Shown: positions 48,066-58,786, counted from the stretch's first letter. The stretch is DNA of 64,000 nt from Variovorax sp. HW608 (GCF_900090195.1 NZ_LT607803.1:3410001-3474000), one strand, 5' to 3'. Notes: a model not told the origin generated them from the sequence alone. A program made the numbers and translations.

Positions 48066-49553
48066 ATGAGCGAAACCAACACCTTTGAAGCGCAACAGCA
48101 GGGACGCCCGACGGGTCCGCTGGTGCGCGGCTATGAAGTCATCATCGGCTTCGAGACGCACGCCCAGCTTTCCACCGCATCGAAGATCTTCAGCCGCGCC
48201 TCGACCGCCTTCGGCGCGGAGCCGAACACGCAGGCCAGCGCGGTCGATCTCGCGCTGCCCGGCACGCTGCCGGTGATGAACAAGGGCGCGGTCGAGCGCG
48301 CGATCAGGCTCGGCCTCGCGCTCGGCTCGCACATCGCGCCGCGCAGCGTGTTCGCGCGCAAGAACTACTTCTACCCCGACCTGCCGAAGGGCTACCAGAT
48401 CAGCCAGTACGAGATCCCGGTCGTGCAGGGCGGCTCGGTGAGCTTCTACCTCGGCGACGAGAAGAAGACGGTGCGCCTGGTGCGCGCGCATCTCGAGGAA
48501 GACGCCGGCAAGTCGCTGCACGAGGACTTCGTCGGCCAGTCGGGCATCGACCTCAACCGCGCCGGCACGCCGCTCCTGGAAATCGTGACCGAGCCCGACA
48601 TGCGTTCCACCGCCGAGGCCGTGGCCTATGCGCGCGAGCTGCACAAGATCGTGACCTGGATCGGCATCTGCGACGGCAACATGCAGGAAGGCAGCTTCCG
48701 CTGCGACGCCAACGTGTCGGTGCGCAAGCCCGGCGAGCCGCTGGGCACGCGGCGCGAGATCAAGAACCTCAACAGCTTCAAGTTCATGCAGCAGGCGATC
48801 GACTACGAGATCCGCTGGCAGATCGACGAACTGGAGGAAGGCCGCGCGATCCAGCAGGCGACGGTGCTGTTCGACCCCGACACCGGCGAGACGCGCGCCA
48901 TGCGCACCAAGGAAGACGCCGCCGACTACCGCTACTTTCCCGACCCGGACCTGCCGCCGCTGGCGATCGCGACCGAGTGGATCGAGCGCGTGCGCGCCGG
49001 GATGCCCGAGCTGCCGCGCGCGATGGCCGAGCGCTACGTGCAGCAGCACGGCCTGTCGGAATACGACGCGACGCAGCTCACGCAGAGCCCCGCGCTCGCG
49101 CGCTATTTCGACGATGCGGTGAGCGAGGGCGCTTCGCCCAAGCTCGCGAGCAACTGGATCACCGGCGAGATCGCGCGCCGGCTGAACCTGCAGGACATCG
49201 GCATCGACGAAGCGCCGGTGCGTCCCGCGCAACTCGCCAAGCTCATTGCGCGCATCAGCGACGGCACCATCTCGAACAACGCCGCGCGCCAGGTGTTCGA
49301 CGCGCTCTGGACCGGCGAAGGCCAGGATGTCGACCGCGTGATCGAGGCCAAGGGCCTGAAGCAGATGAGCGACACCGGTGCGCTCGAGAAGATCATCGAT
49401 GGCGTCCTGGCCACCAACCAGAAGAACATCGACGAATACCGCGCCGGCAAGGACAAGGCCTTCAACGCGCTGGTCGGCCAGGTCATGAAGGCCAGCCAGG
49501 GCAAGGCCAACCCGGCGCAGGTCAATGCGCTGCTGAAGTCAAAGCTGGGCTGA
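48066..49553 (+). CDS. gatB: Asp-tRNA(Asn)/Glu-tRNA(Gln) amidotransferase subunit B
   Basis: A 495-residue GatB. It has [22 protein letters not shown], the metal/kinase region [36 protein letters not shown] and [21 protein letters not shown]; the C-terminal YqeY-type tail domain ([18 protein letters not shown]) binds the tRNA elbow. It activates the tRNA-bound Glu or Asp and transfers ammonia to it. Confidence 0.97.
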   Translation: MSETNTFEAQQQGRPTGPLVRGYEVIIGFETHAQLSTASKIFSRASTAFGAEPNTQASAVDLALPGTLPVMNKGAVERAIRLGLALGSHIAPRSVFARKNYFYPDLPKGYQISQYEIPVVQGGSVSFYLGDEKKTVRLVRAHLEEDAGKSLHEDFVGQSGIDLNRAGTPLLEIVTEPDMRSTAEAVAYARELHKIVTWIGICDGNMQEGSFRCDANVSVRKPGEPLGTRREIKNLNSFKFMQQAIDYEIRWQIDELEEGRAIQQATVLFDPDTGETRAMRTKEDAADYRYFPDPDLPPLAIATEWIERVRAGMPELPRAMAERYVQQHGLSEYDATQLTQSPALARYFDDAVSEGASPKLASNWITGEIARRLNLQDIGIDEAPVRPAQLAKLIARISDGTISNNAARQVFDALWTGEGQDVDRVIEAKGLKQMSDTGALEKIIDGVLATNQKNIDEYRAGKDKAFNALVGQVMKASQGKANPAQVNALLKSKLG

Positions 49554-49565
49554 ACGGGGCGGCGG

Positions 49566-50252
49566 TCAGCGCTGCGCCTGCGAGGCCGCATTGGCGGCCC
49601 AGAGCGGCTTCAGGCGGGCCTGCTCCTCGTCGAAGCGCGCGTTGACGCGCTTCTTTTCTTCTTCCTGCTCCGCGATGAAGCGGTTCTGCACATCGACGCT
49701 GCGCGCGTTGTCGTCGGCCTTGCGACGAAGCGAACCGGGCGCCTTGGCCGGATCGCTCTTGTAGAACTCGAGCTCGTCATCGATGCGCTTGCGGTCCTCG
49801 GCCAGTTCGCCCAGGCGCTTCCTGGCGGCATTGGTCACCGCATCGATCTGCACCAGCGCCTCGGCGCGTTCGCGGTCGTGCGCGGCGGCGTTCGGGTAGC
49901 GGACCAGCAAGGCGCGTTCGCGCCGGCGCTCCTCGACCTGGCGCGCGGCCTGCAGCTGGGCCTGGCGCTCGCGCTCTTCACGCTCGGCCTGCTCGCGCGC
50001 GGTGTAGGTGGGTTCGATCTTGCGGCGCGTGGTGCCGCTGGGGCTCAGTTCGCGCTGCTCGCGGTCGATGCAATCCGCGACCGGACGATCCGCGGTGATC
50101 GTGCGACCCTTGGCGTCGACACAGCTGTAGATGCCGGGGCCGGCGCCGCCGCCGCCCGGCTGGCGAGCCGCACCGGATTGCTGCGCCTGCGCCCCACCGG
50201 CCGCAGCCAGCGCGAGCGCCATGAAAGCCAACAGTGCTTGGGTTCTCGCCAA
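49566..50252 (-). CDS. DUF4124 domain protein with coiled coil
   Basis: A 228-residue exported protein: signal peptide MARTQALLAFMALALAAAGGAQAQ, then a short DUF4124-like unit GIYSCVDAKGRTITADRPVADCIDREQREL with two cysteines, then a long charged coiled-coil region rich in Glu and Arg (about 85-220). Function unknown; envelope location likely. It is convergent with gatB and 24 bases after pyrE, with which it may be cotranscribed. Confidence 0.8.
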   Translation of the reverse strand: MARTQALLAFMALALAAAGGAQAQQSGAARQPGGGGAGPGIYSCVDAKGRTITADRPVADCIDREQRELSPSGTTRRKIEPTYTAREQAEREERERQAQLQAARQVEERRRERALLVRYPNAAAHDRERAEALVQIDAVTNAARKRLGELAEDRKRIDDELEFYKSDPAKAPGSLRRKADDNARSVDVQNRFIAEQEEEKKRVNARFDEEQARLKPLWAANAASQAQR

Positions 50253-50276
50253 CGTCCATCCTTCAGGCAGGTCGAA

Positions 50277-50960
50277 TCAGCGCGCGCCGTAGCGCGCCCT
50301 GTACTCCAACACTCCCTGACGGTAGGCGCCCAATTCTCCGTCGGCGCGGCCCGACAGGTACTGTAACAAGTCGTCGAGCGTCGCGATCGCCACCACCTGC
50401 AGGCCGAGCTGATTCCGTACATATTGCACGGCGCTGTGGTCCACGTCGACGCCGTTCTCGGTCGCTTTCTCCTGACGGTCCAGCGCGATCGCCACCGCGT
50501 GCGGCGTGGCGCCGGCATTGCGGATGGCGGCGATCGATTCGCGCACCGCCGTGCCGGCCGACATCACGTCGTCGACGATCAGCACCCGGCCCTTGAGCGG
50601 CGCGCCGACCAGCGTGCCGCCCTCGCCGTGGTCCTTGGCTTCCTTGCGGTTGTAGGCGAACGGCACGTTGCGTCCGCGCCGCGCGAGCTCGGCGGCCACC
50701 GTCGCGCCCAGCGGGATGCCCTTGTAGGCCGGGCCGAAGATCATGTCGAATTCGAGGCCGCTCTCGATCAGGCGGTCTGCATAGAATCCTGCGAGCCGCG
50801 CGATCTTGGCGCCATCGTCGAACAGGCCCGCATTGAAGAAATAGGGGCTCATGCGACCGGCCTTGGTCTTGAACTGGCCGAAGCGCAGCACCCCCGACTC
50901 CAGGGCGAACTGCACGAAATCCTGTGCCAGCGCGCCGCCCTCTCCGATCTCTCCAGCCAT
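50277..50960 (-). CDS. pyrE: Orotate phosphoribosyltransferase
   Basis: A 227-residue enzyme that adds the phosphoribosyl group to orotate in pyrimidine synthesis. The start MAGEIGEGGALAQDFVQF is at 50960. The PRPP motif is GRVLIVDDVMSAGTAVRES, and FGPAYKGIPLGATV and FAYNRKEAKDHGEGG (flexible catalytic loop) are conserved. The start is only 13 bases from that of the divergent xth gene. Confidence 0.96.
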   Translation of the reverse strand: MAGEIGEGGALAQDFVQFALESGVLRFGQFKTKAGRMSPYFFNAGLFDDGAKIARLAGFYADRLIESGLEFDMIFGPAYKGIPLGATVAAELARRGRNVPFAYNRKEAKDHGEGGTLVGAPLKGRVLIVDDVMSAGTAVRESIAAIRNAGATPHAVAIALDRQEKATENGVDVDHSAVQYVRNQLGLQVVAIATLDDLLQYLSGRADGELGAYRQGVLEYRARYGAR

Positions 50961-50973
50961 AGGGAATGTCCTC

Positions 50974-51777
50974 GTGTTCAAACTGACCAGCCTCAACCTC
51001 AACGGCCTCAGATCGGCTGCCACCAAGGGCGTCGCCGACTGGGTGGCCGAACTGGCGCCGGATTGTATTTGCATGCAGGAAACCCGCGTTCAGGCCAGCG
51101 ACATCGAGGGCCGCTTCGAGCAGATGGCGGGCCTCAGGGGCCACTTCCACTTCGCCGAGAAGAAGGGCTATTCGGGCACCGCCGTCTACACCCGGCACGC
51201 GCCGAGCGACGTCGTGGTCGGCTGGGGCGACACCGAATTCGATGCCGAGGGCCGCTACCTCGAACTGCGCTTCGACACGCCCCGGCGCAAGCTTTCGGTG
51301 ATCAGCTGCTATTTCCCGAGCGGATCGTCCGGCGAGGAGCGGCAAGAGGCGAAGTTCCGCTTTCTCAAGCGCTTCTTCCCGCACCTGGTCGCGCTCAAGA
51401 GGGAGCGCGAGTTCATCCTGTGCGGCGACATCAACATCGCGCACAAGGAGATCGACCTCAAGAACTGGCGCGGCAACCAGAAGAACAGCGGCTTCCTGCC
51501 TGAGGAGCGCGCCTGGATGACGAAGCTGCTCGACGCCGGCGCGGAAGGCGCGGGCCTCGTCGACGTCTACCGCCAGCTCAAGCCCGAGACCACCGGCGAG
51601 GCCTACACATGGTGGAGCAACCGGGGCCAGGCCTACGCGAACAACGTCGGGTGGCGTCTGGACTACCACCTCGCCACGCCGGCGATCGCGAAGCTCGCGC
51701 GCACCGAGTCGATCTTCAAGACGATCAAGTTCAGCGACCATGCGCCGATCACGGTCGACTACGAATTCAAGCTCTGA
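50974..51777 (+). CDS. xth: Exodeoxyribonuclease III (AP endonuclease)
   Basis: A 267-residue DNA-repair enzyme of the ExoIII family with a GTG start at 50974 preceded by AGGGA. LTSLNLNGLRSA (Asn), CMQETRVQ (metal Glu), GYSGTAVYTRH, CGDINIAHKEIDLKNWRGNQKNSG (catalytic Asp-x-Asn) and FSDHAPI (Asp-His) are all present. It cuts at abasic sites and removes 3' blocking groups. It is convergent with the gntR gene. Confidence 0.95.
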   Translation: MFKLTSLNLNGLRSAATKGVADWVAELAPDCICMQETRVQASDIEGRFEQMAGLRGHFHFAEKKGYSGTAVYTRHAPSDVVVGWGDTEFDAEGRYLELRFDTPRRKLSVISCYFPSGSSGEERQEAKFRFLKRFFPHLVALKREREFILCGDINIAHKEIDLKNWRGNQKNSGFLPEERAWMTKLLDAGAEGAGLVDVYRQLKPETTGEAYTWWSNRGQAYANNVGWRLDYHLATPAIAKLARTESIFKTIKFSDHAPITVDYEFKL

Positions 51778-51816
51778 GCGCGGCGGCACCGCCGCCGGCT
51801 GAGCAACGCAGCGAGC

Positions 51817-52563
51817 TCAGCGCCCGGGCCGTCGCGCGCGGCCCGCATGCTGCGCCATGTGCACCTCGTGCAGCGTGATCTTGCGCACCTCGGCCTGGCT
51901 GGTCTCGATGTGCGCGCGCAGCAGCATCGCGGCCTGATCGCCGCGATTCGCACGGATCGCCTTCAGGATCTTGGCGTGCTCGTCGTAGGTCGCATCGATG
52001 CGCGGCTGCTTGGTGAAGTCGAGCCGGCGGATGATGCGGATGCGATCGGTCACGTCACGATGCACGCGCGCCATCTCGGCATTGCCGGCGGCTTCGACGA
52101 GCGCGCAGTGGAAGGCCTCGTCCCATTGCGCGACCTGCACCGTGTCGGTGCTGCGTTGCGCGGCCGGCACCAGCCAGATGCTGGCGAGGCTGTCGAGCAG
52201 GCTGCGGTCCACGCGATGGTCGCTTTCGCAGAGCCGGTGCACCGCGGTGGTCTCCAGCACCATGCGCAGGTCGTAGAGCTGCTCGAACTGGTCGAAGTCG
52301 AAAGGCAGCACCCGCCAGCCGCTGCGGAACAGCACTTCGACGAAGCCTTCCTGCTGCAGCCGGAACAGCGCCTGCCGCACCGGCGTGCGCGAGACGCCGA
52401 GCCGCTCGCTGATTTCGTTCTCGGTGAAGCGGTCGCCCGGCACGAGGCGGAACTCGGCGACGTCGCGCTTGAGTTGCGCATAGACCTGGTCGGCGCGTGT
52501 GCGAAAGGCCGCGTCCTGGGACGCGGTGGCGGCGGGGTCGGAAGGGGATCGGACGTTGGACAC
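51817..52563 (-). CDS. GntR-family regulator, FCD subfamily (likely regulator of the urea-oligomer cluster)
   Basis: A 248-residue regulator. The N-terminal winged helix (about 25-90) has GDRFTENEISERLGVSRTPVRQALFRLQQEGFV; the FCD effector domain has conserved metal-site residues in WDEAFHCALVEAAGN, YDEHAKILKAI and RAHIETS. It is the last gene of the long minus-strand cluster, ten bases after the second cysteine hydrolase gene, so it probably controls it. Its likely site is the CTTG-N2-TACAAG palindrome found at 58787 and 62602 (inference). Confidence 0.92.
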   Translation of the reverse strand: MSNVRSPSDPAATASQDAAFRTRADQVYAQLKRDVAEFRLVPGDRFTENEISERLGVSRTPVRQALFRLQQEGFVEVLFRSGWRVLPFDFDQFEQLYDLRMVLETTAVHRLCESDHRVDRSLLDSLASIWLVPAAQRSTDTVQVAQWDEAFHCALVEAAGNAEMARVHRDVTDRIRIIRRLDFTKQPRIDATYDEHAKILKAIRANRGDQAAMLLRAHIETSQAEVRKITLHEVHMAQHAGRARRPGR

Positions 52564-52573
52564 GAATGGAATG

Positions 52574-53239
52574 TTAGGGCCTGTCGAGCGCGGCGAGCAG
52601 TGTTTCGCTGCGGGCGGTCCAGCCGACGATCGCGCCCTGCGCGCGGATCATCTCGATGGCTGCCGCCTTGAAGGCGGGAAAGTAGCTTTCGGTGCAGTCT
52701 TCGAGCAGCAGGCAGTCGTAGCCGCGGTCGTTGGCCTCGCGCATGCTGGTCTGCACGCAGACCTCGGTGGTCACGCCGCCGAAAATCAGGTGCGTGATGC
52801 CGCGCCGCTTCAGCATCTCGTGCAGGCCGGTGGCGTAGAAGGCGCCCTTGCCGGGCTTGTCGACCACGATCTCGCCCGGGGCCGGCGCGAGCGCCTCGAT
52901 GATCTGGTTGCCGGGCTCGCCCATCACGAGGATGCGGCCCATCGGCCCTTCGTCGCCGATGCGCAGGGTCGGATTGCCGCGGTTGCGCTTGGCCGGCGGA
53001 CAGTCCGAAAGATCGGGCTGGTGCGCCTCGCGCGTGTGGACGACGAGGCCGCCGGCCTTGCGCCACGCCTGGAGCGCCCTGCGGGTCGCCGGCACGATGG
53101 CTTCGAGCAGCGACACGTCGTTGCCCAGCGTTTCGCCGAAGCCGCCGGGCTCGATGAAGTCGCGCTGCATGTCGATGAGCACGAGCGCGGTCTTCGCGAG
53201 CTCGAATTCGTAGGCGAACGGATTGGCGTCGATCTGCAT
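52574..53239 (-). CDS. Isochorismatase-fold cysteine hydrolase (candidate triuret hydrolase or second biuret hydrolase)
   Basis: The start [16 protein letters not shown] (53239) matches the length of the family; the frame to 53311 overlaps the ABC gene. The 221-residue protein has the catalytic triad of cysteine hydrolases: Asp23 in LIDMQRDF, Lys128 in [13 protein letters not shown] and Cys151 in [21 protein letters not shown]. It shares the DKPGKG and TT-VCV blocks with the biuret-hydrolase-like protein two genes away, but substrate-contact regions differ ([19 protein letters not shown] instead of [19 protein letters not shown]). Triuret hydrolase TrtA is a known relative of BiuH, so triuret is one candidate substrate (inference). 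Confidence 0.8.
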   Translation of the reverse strand: MQIDANPFAYEFELAKTALVLIDMQRDFIEPGGFGETLGNDVSLLEAIVPATRRALQAWRKAGGLVVHTREAHQPDLSDCPPAKRNRGNPTLRIGDEGPMGRILVMGEPGNQIIEALAPAPGEIVVDKPGKGAFYATGLHEMLKRRGITHLIFGGVTTEVCVQTSMREANDRGYDCLLLEDCTESYFPAFKAAAIEMIRAQGAIVGWTARSETLLAALDRP

Positions 53240-53255
53240 GGGGATGTCCGCAAGC

Positions 53256-54869
53256 TTATGCGGCAGCCGCGTGCTGATGGTCCCCGCCGCCCATGTGCGC
53301 GCCGAGCACATGGCGCTCGGCGGTGGCGGCGGGCGTCTCGAAGACCACGCGGCCTTCGCTCATCACGACGATGCGGTCGGCCATTTCGAGCAGCTCGTCG
53401 AGATCCTCGCTGATGAGCAGCACCGCACCGCCGCGTGCGCGCACCTGCCTGATGCGGCCGTGGATCTCCGCGACCGCCGCGAAGTCGAGGCCGAACACCG
53501 GGTTCGCCGCGATCAGCACGTTGATGTCGCCAGCCAGCTCCCGCGCCAGCACCGCGCGCTGCACGTTGCCGCCGGACAGGCTTCGGATCGGGGCGCCTTC
53601 GCCCTGCGTCTTGACGCCGTACTCCGCGATCCACTCGCGCGCGCGGCTGCGCCAGACCGGAAAGTTCAGCACGTCCGCGCCGCTCGCCTTCCAGGCCAGC
53701 GGCGGCTGGTCGAAATCGCGCAGCGCCATGTTTTCCGACACGCTGAGATCGCCCACGCAGGCATTGCGCAGCGGCTCTTCGGGGAGGCTGCGCACCTTCA
53801 GCCGGCGGTTCTCCTCGCGCCGCGCGCCGTAGGGCTCGCCCATCACCGTGACCTGTCCGCGAAGGCGCGGGCGCTGGCCGACCAGCGCCTCGACCAGCTC
53901 GCGCTGGCCATTGCCCGACACGCCGGCCACGCCGAGGATCTCGCCGCTGCGCACCTGCAGGCTGAGGTCGTGCACCGCGAGCGTGCCGCGATCGCCTTGG
54001 GCGCTCAGCCGCTCCACTTTGAGTGCAACCGGCGCATCGGCGCGCGTGGGCGTCACCGCATGCCATGCGCGACCGGAGGCCGGCGGCGTATCGCCTTCGG
54101 GGGGCGGCCCCTCCCCCTCGCCCATCATCGCCGCCGCGAGCCGCGCGGGGTCGGTGTCCGTCACCTTGCAGTGATGCACTGCCTTGCCGCGCCGCAGCAC
54201 CGTCACGCTGTCCGCATAGGCCATCACCTCGCGGAACTTGTGCGTGATGATGAGCACGGTGCACATGCCGCTCTGCGCGAACTCGCGCACATGGCCGAGC
54301 ACTTCGTCGGCCTCCTGCGGTGTCAGCACCGAGGTCGGCTCGTCGAGGATCAGGAGGCGCGGCTTCAGGTAGAGCTGCTTGAGCAGCTCGAGCTTCTGCT
54401 TCTCGCCGGCCGCGAGCTCGGCCGGGCGCATGTCGAGGTCGAGGCTGAAGGGCGTGGTGGCGAGGAAGTCCTTCAGCTCGGCGCGCTTGCGCTTCCAGTC
54501 GATGAGCAGCGGTGTCTTGCCGCCGGCCAGGAGCAGGTTCTCGGCCACCGTCATGCCCGGCGCGAGCGTGAAGTGCTGGTAGACCATGCCGATGCCGAGC
54601 GCGCGGGCGACGATCGGGTTGGCGATGTCCTGCTCGCGGCCGTCGATGAGGATGCTGCCCTCCTCGGCGCGCTGGTAGCCGGCGACGCACTTGACGAGCG
54701 TGCTCTTGCCCGCGCCGTTCTCGCCGAGCAGCGCGTGCACGGTGCCGGGCTCCACGCGCATCGTCACGCGGTCCATCGCGGTGAAGCTGCCGAAGCGCTT
54801 GGTGAGCTCGTAGGTGTCCAGCGCGAGGGCGCCGGTGGCCGGCGTGATCGGATCGACGGGTGCAATCAT
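53256..54869 (-). CDS. ABC importer ATP-binding protein, two-domain (BMP/nucleoside type)
   Basis: A 537-residue protein with two nucleotide-binding domains. Domain 1: Walker [13 protein letters not shown], signature region [19 protein letters not shown], Walker [23 protein letters not shown]. Domain 2: a degenerate Walker A ([14 protein letters not shown]), signature [15 protein letters not shown], and a Walker B that lacks the usual DEP ([13 protein letters not shown]). This layout is typical of importers with BMP-family binding proteins. Its ATG overlaps the biuret-hydrolase stop by four bases. It energises the permeases at 55588 and 56505. Confidence 0.95.
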   Translation of the reverse strand: MIAPVDPITPATGALALDTYELTKRFGSFTAMDRVTMRVEPGTVHALLGENGAGKSTLVKCVAGYQRAEEGSILIDGREQDIANPIVARALGIGMVYQHFTLAPGMTVAENLLLAGGKTPLLIDWKRKRAELKDFLATTPFSLDLDMRPAELAAGEKQKLELLKQLYLKPRLLILDEPTSVLTPQEADEVLGHVREFAQSGMCTVLIITHKFREVMAYADSVTVLRRGKAVHHCKVTDTDPARLAAAMMGEGEGPPPEGDTPPASGRAWHAVTPTRADAPVALKVERLSAQGDRGTLAVHDLSLQVRSGEILGVAGVSGNGQRELVEALVGQRPRLRGQVTVMGEPYGARREENRRLKVRSLPEEPLRNACVGDLSVSENMALRDFDQPPLAWKASGADVLNFPVWRSRAREWIAEYGVKTQGEGAPIRSLSGGNVQRAVLARELAGDINVLIAANPVFGLDFAAVAEIHGRIRQVRARGGAVLLISEDLDELLEMADRIVVMSEGRVVFETPAATAERHVLGAHMGGGDHQHAAAA

Positions 54870-55582
54870 GGTGCGGTGGCCTCTCGGAAGGTCGCCAGCG
54901 TTTCCAGCAGCGCGCCGGAGCTCGCATGCGCGCCGAACACCCCGCCCTGCATCGTGATCATCTTGAGCGCCGCGAGATGGTTGCCGTGGTCCGTCGCGGC
55001 GGTGCAGTCCGACAGCAGCAGGCACTCGAAGCCGCGGTCGTTGGCGTCGCGCATCGTGGTGTGCACGCAGACGTCGGTGGTGATGCCGGCGAGGATCAGG
55101 TTCTCGATGCCGCGCGTGTGCAGCACCAGTTCGAGATCGGTCGCGTAGAACGAGCCCTTGCCCGGCTTGTCGATCACCACTTCGCCGTCGATCGGCGCGA
55201 GCGCGGGGATGATTTCCCAGCCCGGCTCGCCGCGCACGAGGATGCGGCCGCACGGGCCCGCATCGCCGATGCCGACGCCATTCGCGCCGATCTGCCGCGA
55301 GCGCCAGCGCTTGTTCGCGGGCAGGTCGGCGAGATCCGGGCGATGGCCTTCACGCGTATGGATGATGTGAAAGCCCAGTTGCCGCATCCGCGCCAGCGTG
55401 CGGCGGATCGGCTCGATCGGCGCCTGCACCAGCGTGAGGTCGTAGCCCATCACGTCGACGTAGCCGCCCTCGCCGCAGAAGTCGGTCTGCATGTCGATGA
55501 CGATCAGCGCGGTGTTGTCCGGCCGCAGCGCGCCGTTGTAGGGCCAGAGATAGGGCTCTGCCGCAACATGTGTGGTGTTCAT
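54866..55582 (-). CDS. biuH: Biuret amidohydrolase (isochorismatase-fold cysteine hydrolase)
   Basis: A 238-residue enzyme that would split biuret to allophanate and ammonia. It closely follows the known BiuH pattern: [22 protein letters not shown] near the N-terminus (Asp33), [36 protein letters not shown], Lys142 in [17 protein letters not shown] and Cys175 in [16 protein letters not shown], forming the Asp-Lys-Cys triad. The lysine and cysteine numbering matches what I recall for the Rhizobium enzyme. The gene is embedded between ABC-transporter genes and upstream-encoded AtzF, the allophanate hydrolase that would use its product, which supports the call. Confidence 0.82.
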   Translation of the reverse strand: MNTTHVAAEPYLWPYNGALRPDNTALIVIDMQTDFCGEGGYVDVMGYDLTLVQAPIEPIRRTLARMRQLGFHIIHTREGHRPDLADLPANKRWRSRQIGANGVGIGDAGPCGRILVRGEPGWEIIPALAPIDGEVVIDKPGKGSFYATDLELVLHTRGIENLILAGITTDVCVHTTMRDANDRGFECLLLSDCTAATDHGNHLAALKMITMQGGVFGAHASSGALLETLATFREATAP

Positions 55583-55587
55583 GGCGT

Positions 55588-56508
55588 TCATCGTGTGGAA
55601 GACAGTTCGCCCGGACTGCCGACCGCCACCTTGCCCGGCTTGCAGGTCAGCACGAGGATCACGAGCGTGAGCACGTAGGGCACGGTGTTGAAGAGGTGAT
55701 ACCCCCAGCCCACCCCGATCGATTGCAGCGCCGGCCCGATCGCGCCCGCGCCGCCGAACAGCAGCGCCGCGCCGATGCAGCGCAGCGGGCTCCAGCGCGC
55801 GAAGATCACCAGCGCGACCGCGATCAGGCCTTGTCCGCTGGAGATGCCTTCGTTCCAGCTGCCGGGATAGAAGAGCGTGAGCGACGCGCCGCCGAGCCCG
55901 GCGATGAAGCCGCCCGCCGTGGTCGCCGCGATGCGCAGCCCCGAGACCGAGTAGCCGAGGGCCCGCGTCGCGTTCGCCGAATCGCCCGCCATGCGCACCA
56001 GGAGGCCGATGCGCGTGCGCGCGAAGCCCCACCACAGCAGCACCGCGAGCGCGATGCCGACCGGCACCAGCGCGTTGACCTGCAGCGCCGAGCGGATCAC
56101 CGGGTTGTCGCTCCAGTTGCCCAGCGCAATGGCCGGCAGTTGCGGCGCCTGCGGCTGGATCAGCGGCTTGCCGAGATAGAACGCGAGGCCGGTGCCGAAC
56201 AGCATCAGCGCGATGCCGGTCGCGACGTCGTTCACCCGATCGAGCGAACACAGGAGGCCATGCAGCAGCGCGAGCATCGCGCCGGCGACGGCGCCGATCA
56301 GCGCGCCGAGCCAGGCCGAATCGGTGAGCCAGGCGCCGCCGAACGACGCCATCGCCGACAGCACCAGCACGCCTTCGAGCCCGAGGTTGATGCGGCCCGA
56401 TTTCTCGGTCAGGCATTCGCCGAGGCTCACGAAGAGAAAGGGCGCCCCGACGCGCAAGGCGCCGCCGATGATCGCCGCGAAGAGCGCGACCCACTGGTCG
56501 GCCGTCAT
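55588..56508 (-). CDS. ABC importer permease 2 (BMP/nucleoside type)
   Basis: A 306-residue membrane protein with about eight segments. The family motif [35 protein letters not shown] and [27 protein letters not shown] (here [11 protein letters not shown]) are seen. Start at 56508, overlapping the stop of permease 1 by four bases. It forms the membrane channel together with permease 1. Confidence 0.92.
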   Translation of the reverse strand: MTADQWVALFAAIIGGALRVGAPFLFVSLGECLTEKSGRINLGLEGVLVLSAMASFGGAWLTDSAWLGALIGAVAGAMLALLHGLLCSLDRVNDVATGIALMLFGTGLAFYLGKPLIQPQAPQLPAIALGNWSDNPVIRSALQVNALVPVGIALAVLLWWGFARTRIGLLVRMAGDSANATRALGYSVSGLRIAATTAGGFIAGLGGASLTLFYPGSWNEGISSGQGLIAVALVIFARWSPLRCIGAALLFGGAGAIGPALQSIGVGWGYHLFNTVPYVLTLVILVLTCKPGKVAVGSPGELSSTR

Positions 56509-57593
56509 GGCGTGACCTCCGTCGCCGCGATCGCGGCAGCGCGCGGCGCGGCCGGCGCGCGGCTCTTGACCAGCCCCTTCCAGTCGATCATGCGCAGCCC
56601 TTCGCTCGCGAGGATCAGCACGAAGGCGACGCCCTGCAGCACTAGCACCGACGCATCCGGCAGCCCGAGCCGCCGTTGCAGCAGGCTGCCGGCGGCACCG
56701 AATCCGCCGAAGAGGATCGCCACCGGAACGATCGCGACCGGGTTGTGCCGCGCAATGAAGGACACGAGGATGCCCGCATAGCCGTAGCCGGCGATCAGCG
56801 ACGCATTCGCATTGGTGTGCACCGCGGCGACTTCGACCGCACCCGCCACGCCGGCGCACGCGCCGCCGAGCCCGCACGCGGCCAGGATCAAGCGGTTGGC
56901 CGGCAATCCGACCAGCTGCGCAGTGCGCGGGTTGCCACCGACCACGCGCACAGAAAAGCCCGAGGCCGTGAAGCGAAGCCACAGCCCGGAAGCGAGGCAC
57001 GCCACGACGCCGATCGCGAGACCCCAGTGCACGTCCGAACCGCCGATGCCGCCGATGCCCAACCCGTCGGCGAGCGAGCGCGTGGCCGGCTTGTTGAGGC
57101 TCGCCGGATCGCGCAATGCGCCTTCGACGAAATGCTTGAAGAGGCCGATCGCGACATAGGCCAGCAGCAGGCTGCTGATGGTCTCGTTGATGCCGCGGTA
57201 CTGGCGCAGCCAGCCGGCCAGGGCGATCCACGCCGCACCCGCGAGCGCGCCCGCCACGCACAGCGCGAAGGTGCCGGCGATGTTGGCCGGCAGCGGCATC
57301 ACGTAAGGCAATGCCGCGCACGCCAGCCCGCCCAGCACCAGCGCGCCTTCGCCGCCGATGATCACCAGCCCCGCGCGCGCGGGAATCGCCACGCACAGCG
57401 CGGTGAGCATCAGCGGCGCCGCGCGCTGCAGGGTGTTCTGCCACGAGAACCAGTCGCCGAACGCGCCCTTGAAGAGGATGACCCAGACATCCACCGGGCT
57501 CACGCCGGCGAACCAGACGAACACGCCGAACAGCAGCAGCGCCGCCGCGATGGCGAGCACCGGCAGGGCGATCTCTTTCAATGCGCTGGGCAT
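56505..57593 (-). CDS. ABC importer permease 1 (BMP/nucleoside type)
   Basis: A 362-residue permease with about nine hydrophobic segments: [30 protein letters not shown] is the conserved motif, followed by [18 protein letters not shown] and [29 protein letters not shown]. The C-terminus is Ala-rich. It starts 31 bases after the binding-protein gene. Confidence 0.92.
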   Translation of the reverse strand: MPSALKEIALPVLAIAAALLLFGVFVWFAGVSPVDVWVILFKGAFGDWFSWQNTLQRAAPLMLTALCVAIPARAGLVIIGGEGALVLGGLACAALPYVMPLPANIAGTFALCVAGALAGAAWIALAGWLRQYRGINETISSLLLAYVAIGLFKHFVEGALRDPASLNKPATRSLADGLGIGGIGGSDVHWGLAIGVVACLASGLWLRFTASGFSVRVVGGNPRTAQLVGLPANRLILAACGLGGACAGVAGAVEVAAVHTNANASLIAGYGYAGILVSFIARHNPVAIVPVAILFGGFGAAGSLLQRRLGLPDASVLVLQGVAFVLILASEGLRMIDWKGLVKSRAPAAPRAAAIAATEVTP

Positions 57594-57624
57594 CGTGGGC
57601 TCGGGTGCTGACGGGGCGCAGGGC

Positions 57625-58740
57625 TCAGCCTACGGAGCCGACGACGCCTTCGACGAGGTAGTTCATCTTTTCCAGTTCGAGATCCGTCTGCTTGAGCGTC
57701 TTGCCGGCGGCGATCACGACACTGCCCTTGTTGTCCTTGAGCGGCCCCTGGAAGATGTCGAAGGTCCCGGCGAGCATCCTGGCCTTGATGTCGTCGGCGT
57801 TCTTCTTCGCCGCGTCGGTCACCATCGAGCCGTAGGGCGACATCTTCACGTAGCCTTCCTTGAGGCCGCCGCGCAGGAAGTTCGGGTGCGGCTTGCCGGC
57901 CTCTGCCGCTTCGATGATGGTCTTGTAGGCGGTGAGCCAGTTCCATTCGGCGCCGGTGAGGTACGCGGCGGGCGCCAGCTTGGCCTGGCTCGCGTGGTAG
58001 CCGCAGACCATCTTGCCGCGCTTGGCGGCCGTCTCGACGACCACCTTCGGGCCGTCGACGTGCATCGTGAACACGTCGCAGCCCTGGTCCGCGAGGCTGT
58101 TGGTGGCCTCGGCCTCCTTCACGGCCATCGACCAGTCGCCGGTGAAGATCACGCTGCAGGTGATGTTCGGCTTGACCGAGCGCGCGCCCATCGTGAAGGC
58201 ATTGATGTTGCGCAGCACCTGCGGAATGGGCTTGGCGGCGACGAAGGCGATCTTGTTGCTCTTCGTCATGTGGCCGGCCACGACGCCGTTGAGGTACTGG
58301 CACTCGTCGATGTAGCCGAAGAAGCTGCCGACGTTCTTCGGATGCTTGCCCTCGGTCCAGAGGCCGCCGCAGTGCGAGAAGCGCACGTCGGGGTACTTGG
58401 GCGCGACCGCGAGGATGTGCGGATCGAAGTAGCCGAACGAGGTCGGGAAGAGCAGCGACGCGCCGTCCTGCGCGATCATGCCGGTCATCGTCTTCTGCAC
58501 CGCCGCGGTCTCGGGCACGTTCTCTTCCTCGACCACCTTGATGCCAGGCATCTTCTTGAGCTCGGCGGCCGCTTGCGCATGCGCCTGGTTGTAGCCGTAG
58601 TCGTCGCGCGGCCCGACATAGATCACGCCGACCGTCATCGGTTTCTGCGCCCGCGCGAGCGCGCTCCAGCCACCGAGCGTCGTCGCCGACGCGAGTGCTG
58701 CAAGGGACTTGAGGGAATCTCGGCGATTGAACTGGCTCAT
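57625..58740 (-). CDS. BMP-family ABC transporter substrate-binding protein
   Basis: A 371-residue periplasmic binding protein. The N-terminus FNRRDSLKSLAALASATTLGG has a Tat-like Arg pair and ends with ALARAQ for cleavage. The mature BMP/Med domain shows VGVIYVGPRDDYGYNQAHAQAAAELKK, LLFPTSFGYFDPHILAVA and GGLWTEGKHPKNVGSFFGYIDECQYLNG. BMP proteins are best known for nucleosides, but the GSFFGYIDECQYLNGVVAGHMTKS type is often found with amide or urea-compound genes (recollection). The upstream 121 bases contain the CTTG-N2-TACAAG operator. Confidence 0.93.
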   Translation of the reverse strand: MSQFNRRDSLKSLAALASATTLGGWSALARAQKPMTVGVIYVGPRDDYGYNQAHAQAAAELKKMPGIKVVEEENVPETAAVQKTMTGMIAQDGASLLFPTSFGYFDPHILAVAPKYPDVRFSHCGGLWTEGKHPKNVGSFFGYIDECQYLNGVVAGHMTKSNKIAFVAAKPIPQVLRNINAFTMGARSVKPNITCSVIFTGDWSMAVKEAEATNSLADQGCDVFTMHVDGPKVVVETAAKRGKMVCGYHASQAKLAPAAYLTGAEWNWLTAYKTIIEAAEAGKPHPNFLRGGLKEGYVKMSPYGSMVTDAAKKNADDIKARMLAGTFDIFQGPLKDNKGSVVIAAGKTLKQTDLELEKMNYLVEGVVGSVG

Positions 58741-58786
58741 GGTGCAGGCTCCTGGAAGTGAAGGGGTCGGAGGGCGCTGAAGGCCT

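Noticed and set aside
51778..51816. Terminator between xth and gntR
   Set aside because: CGGCGGCACCGCCG can form a hairpin, but no T-run follows on either strand.
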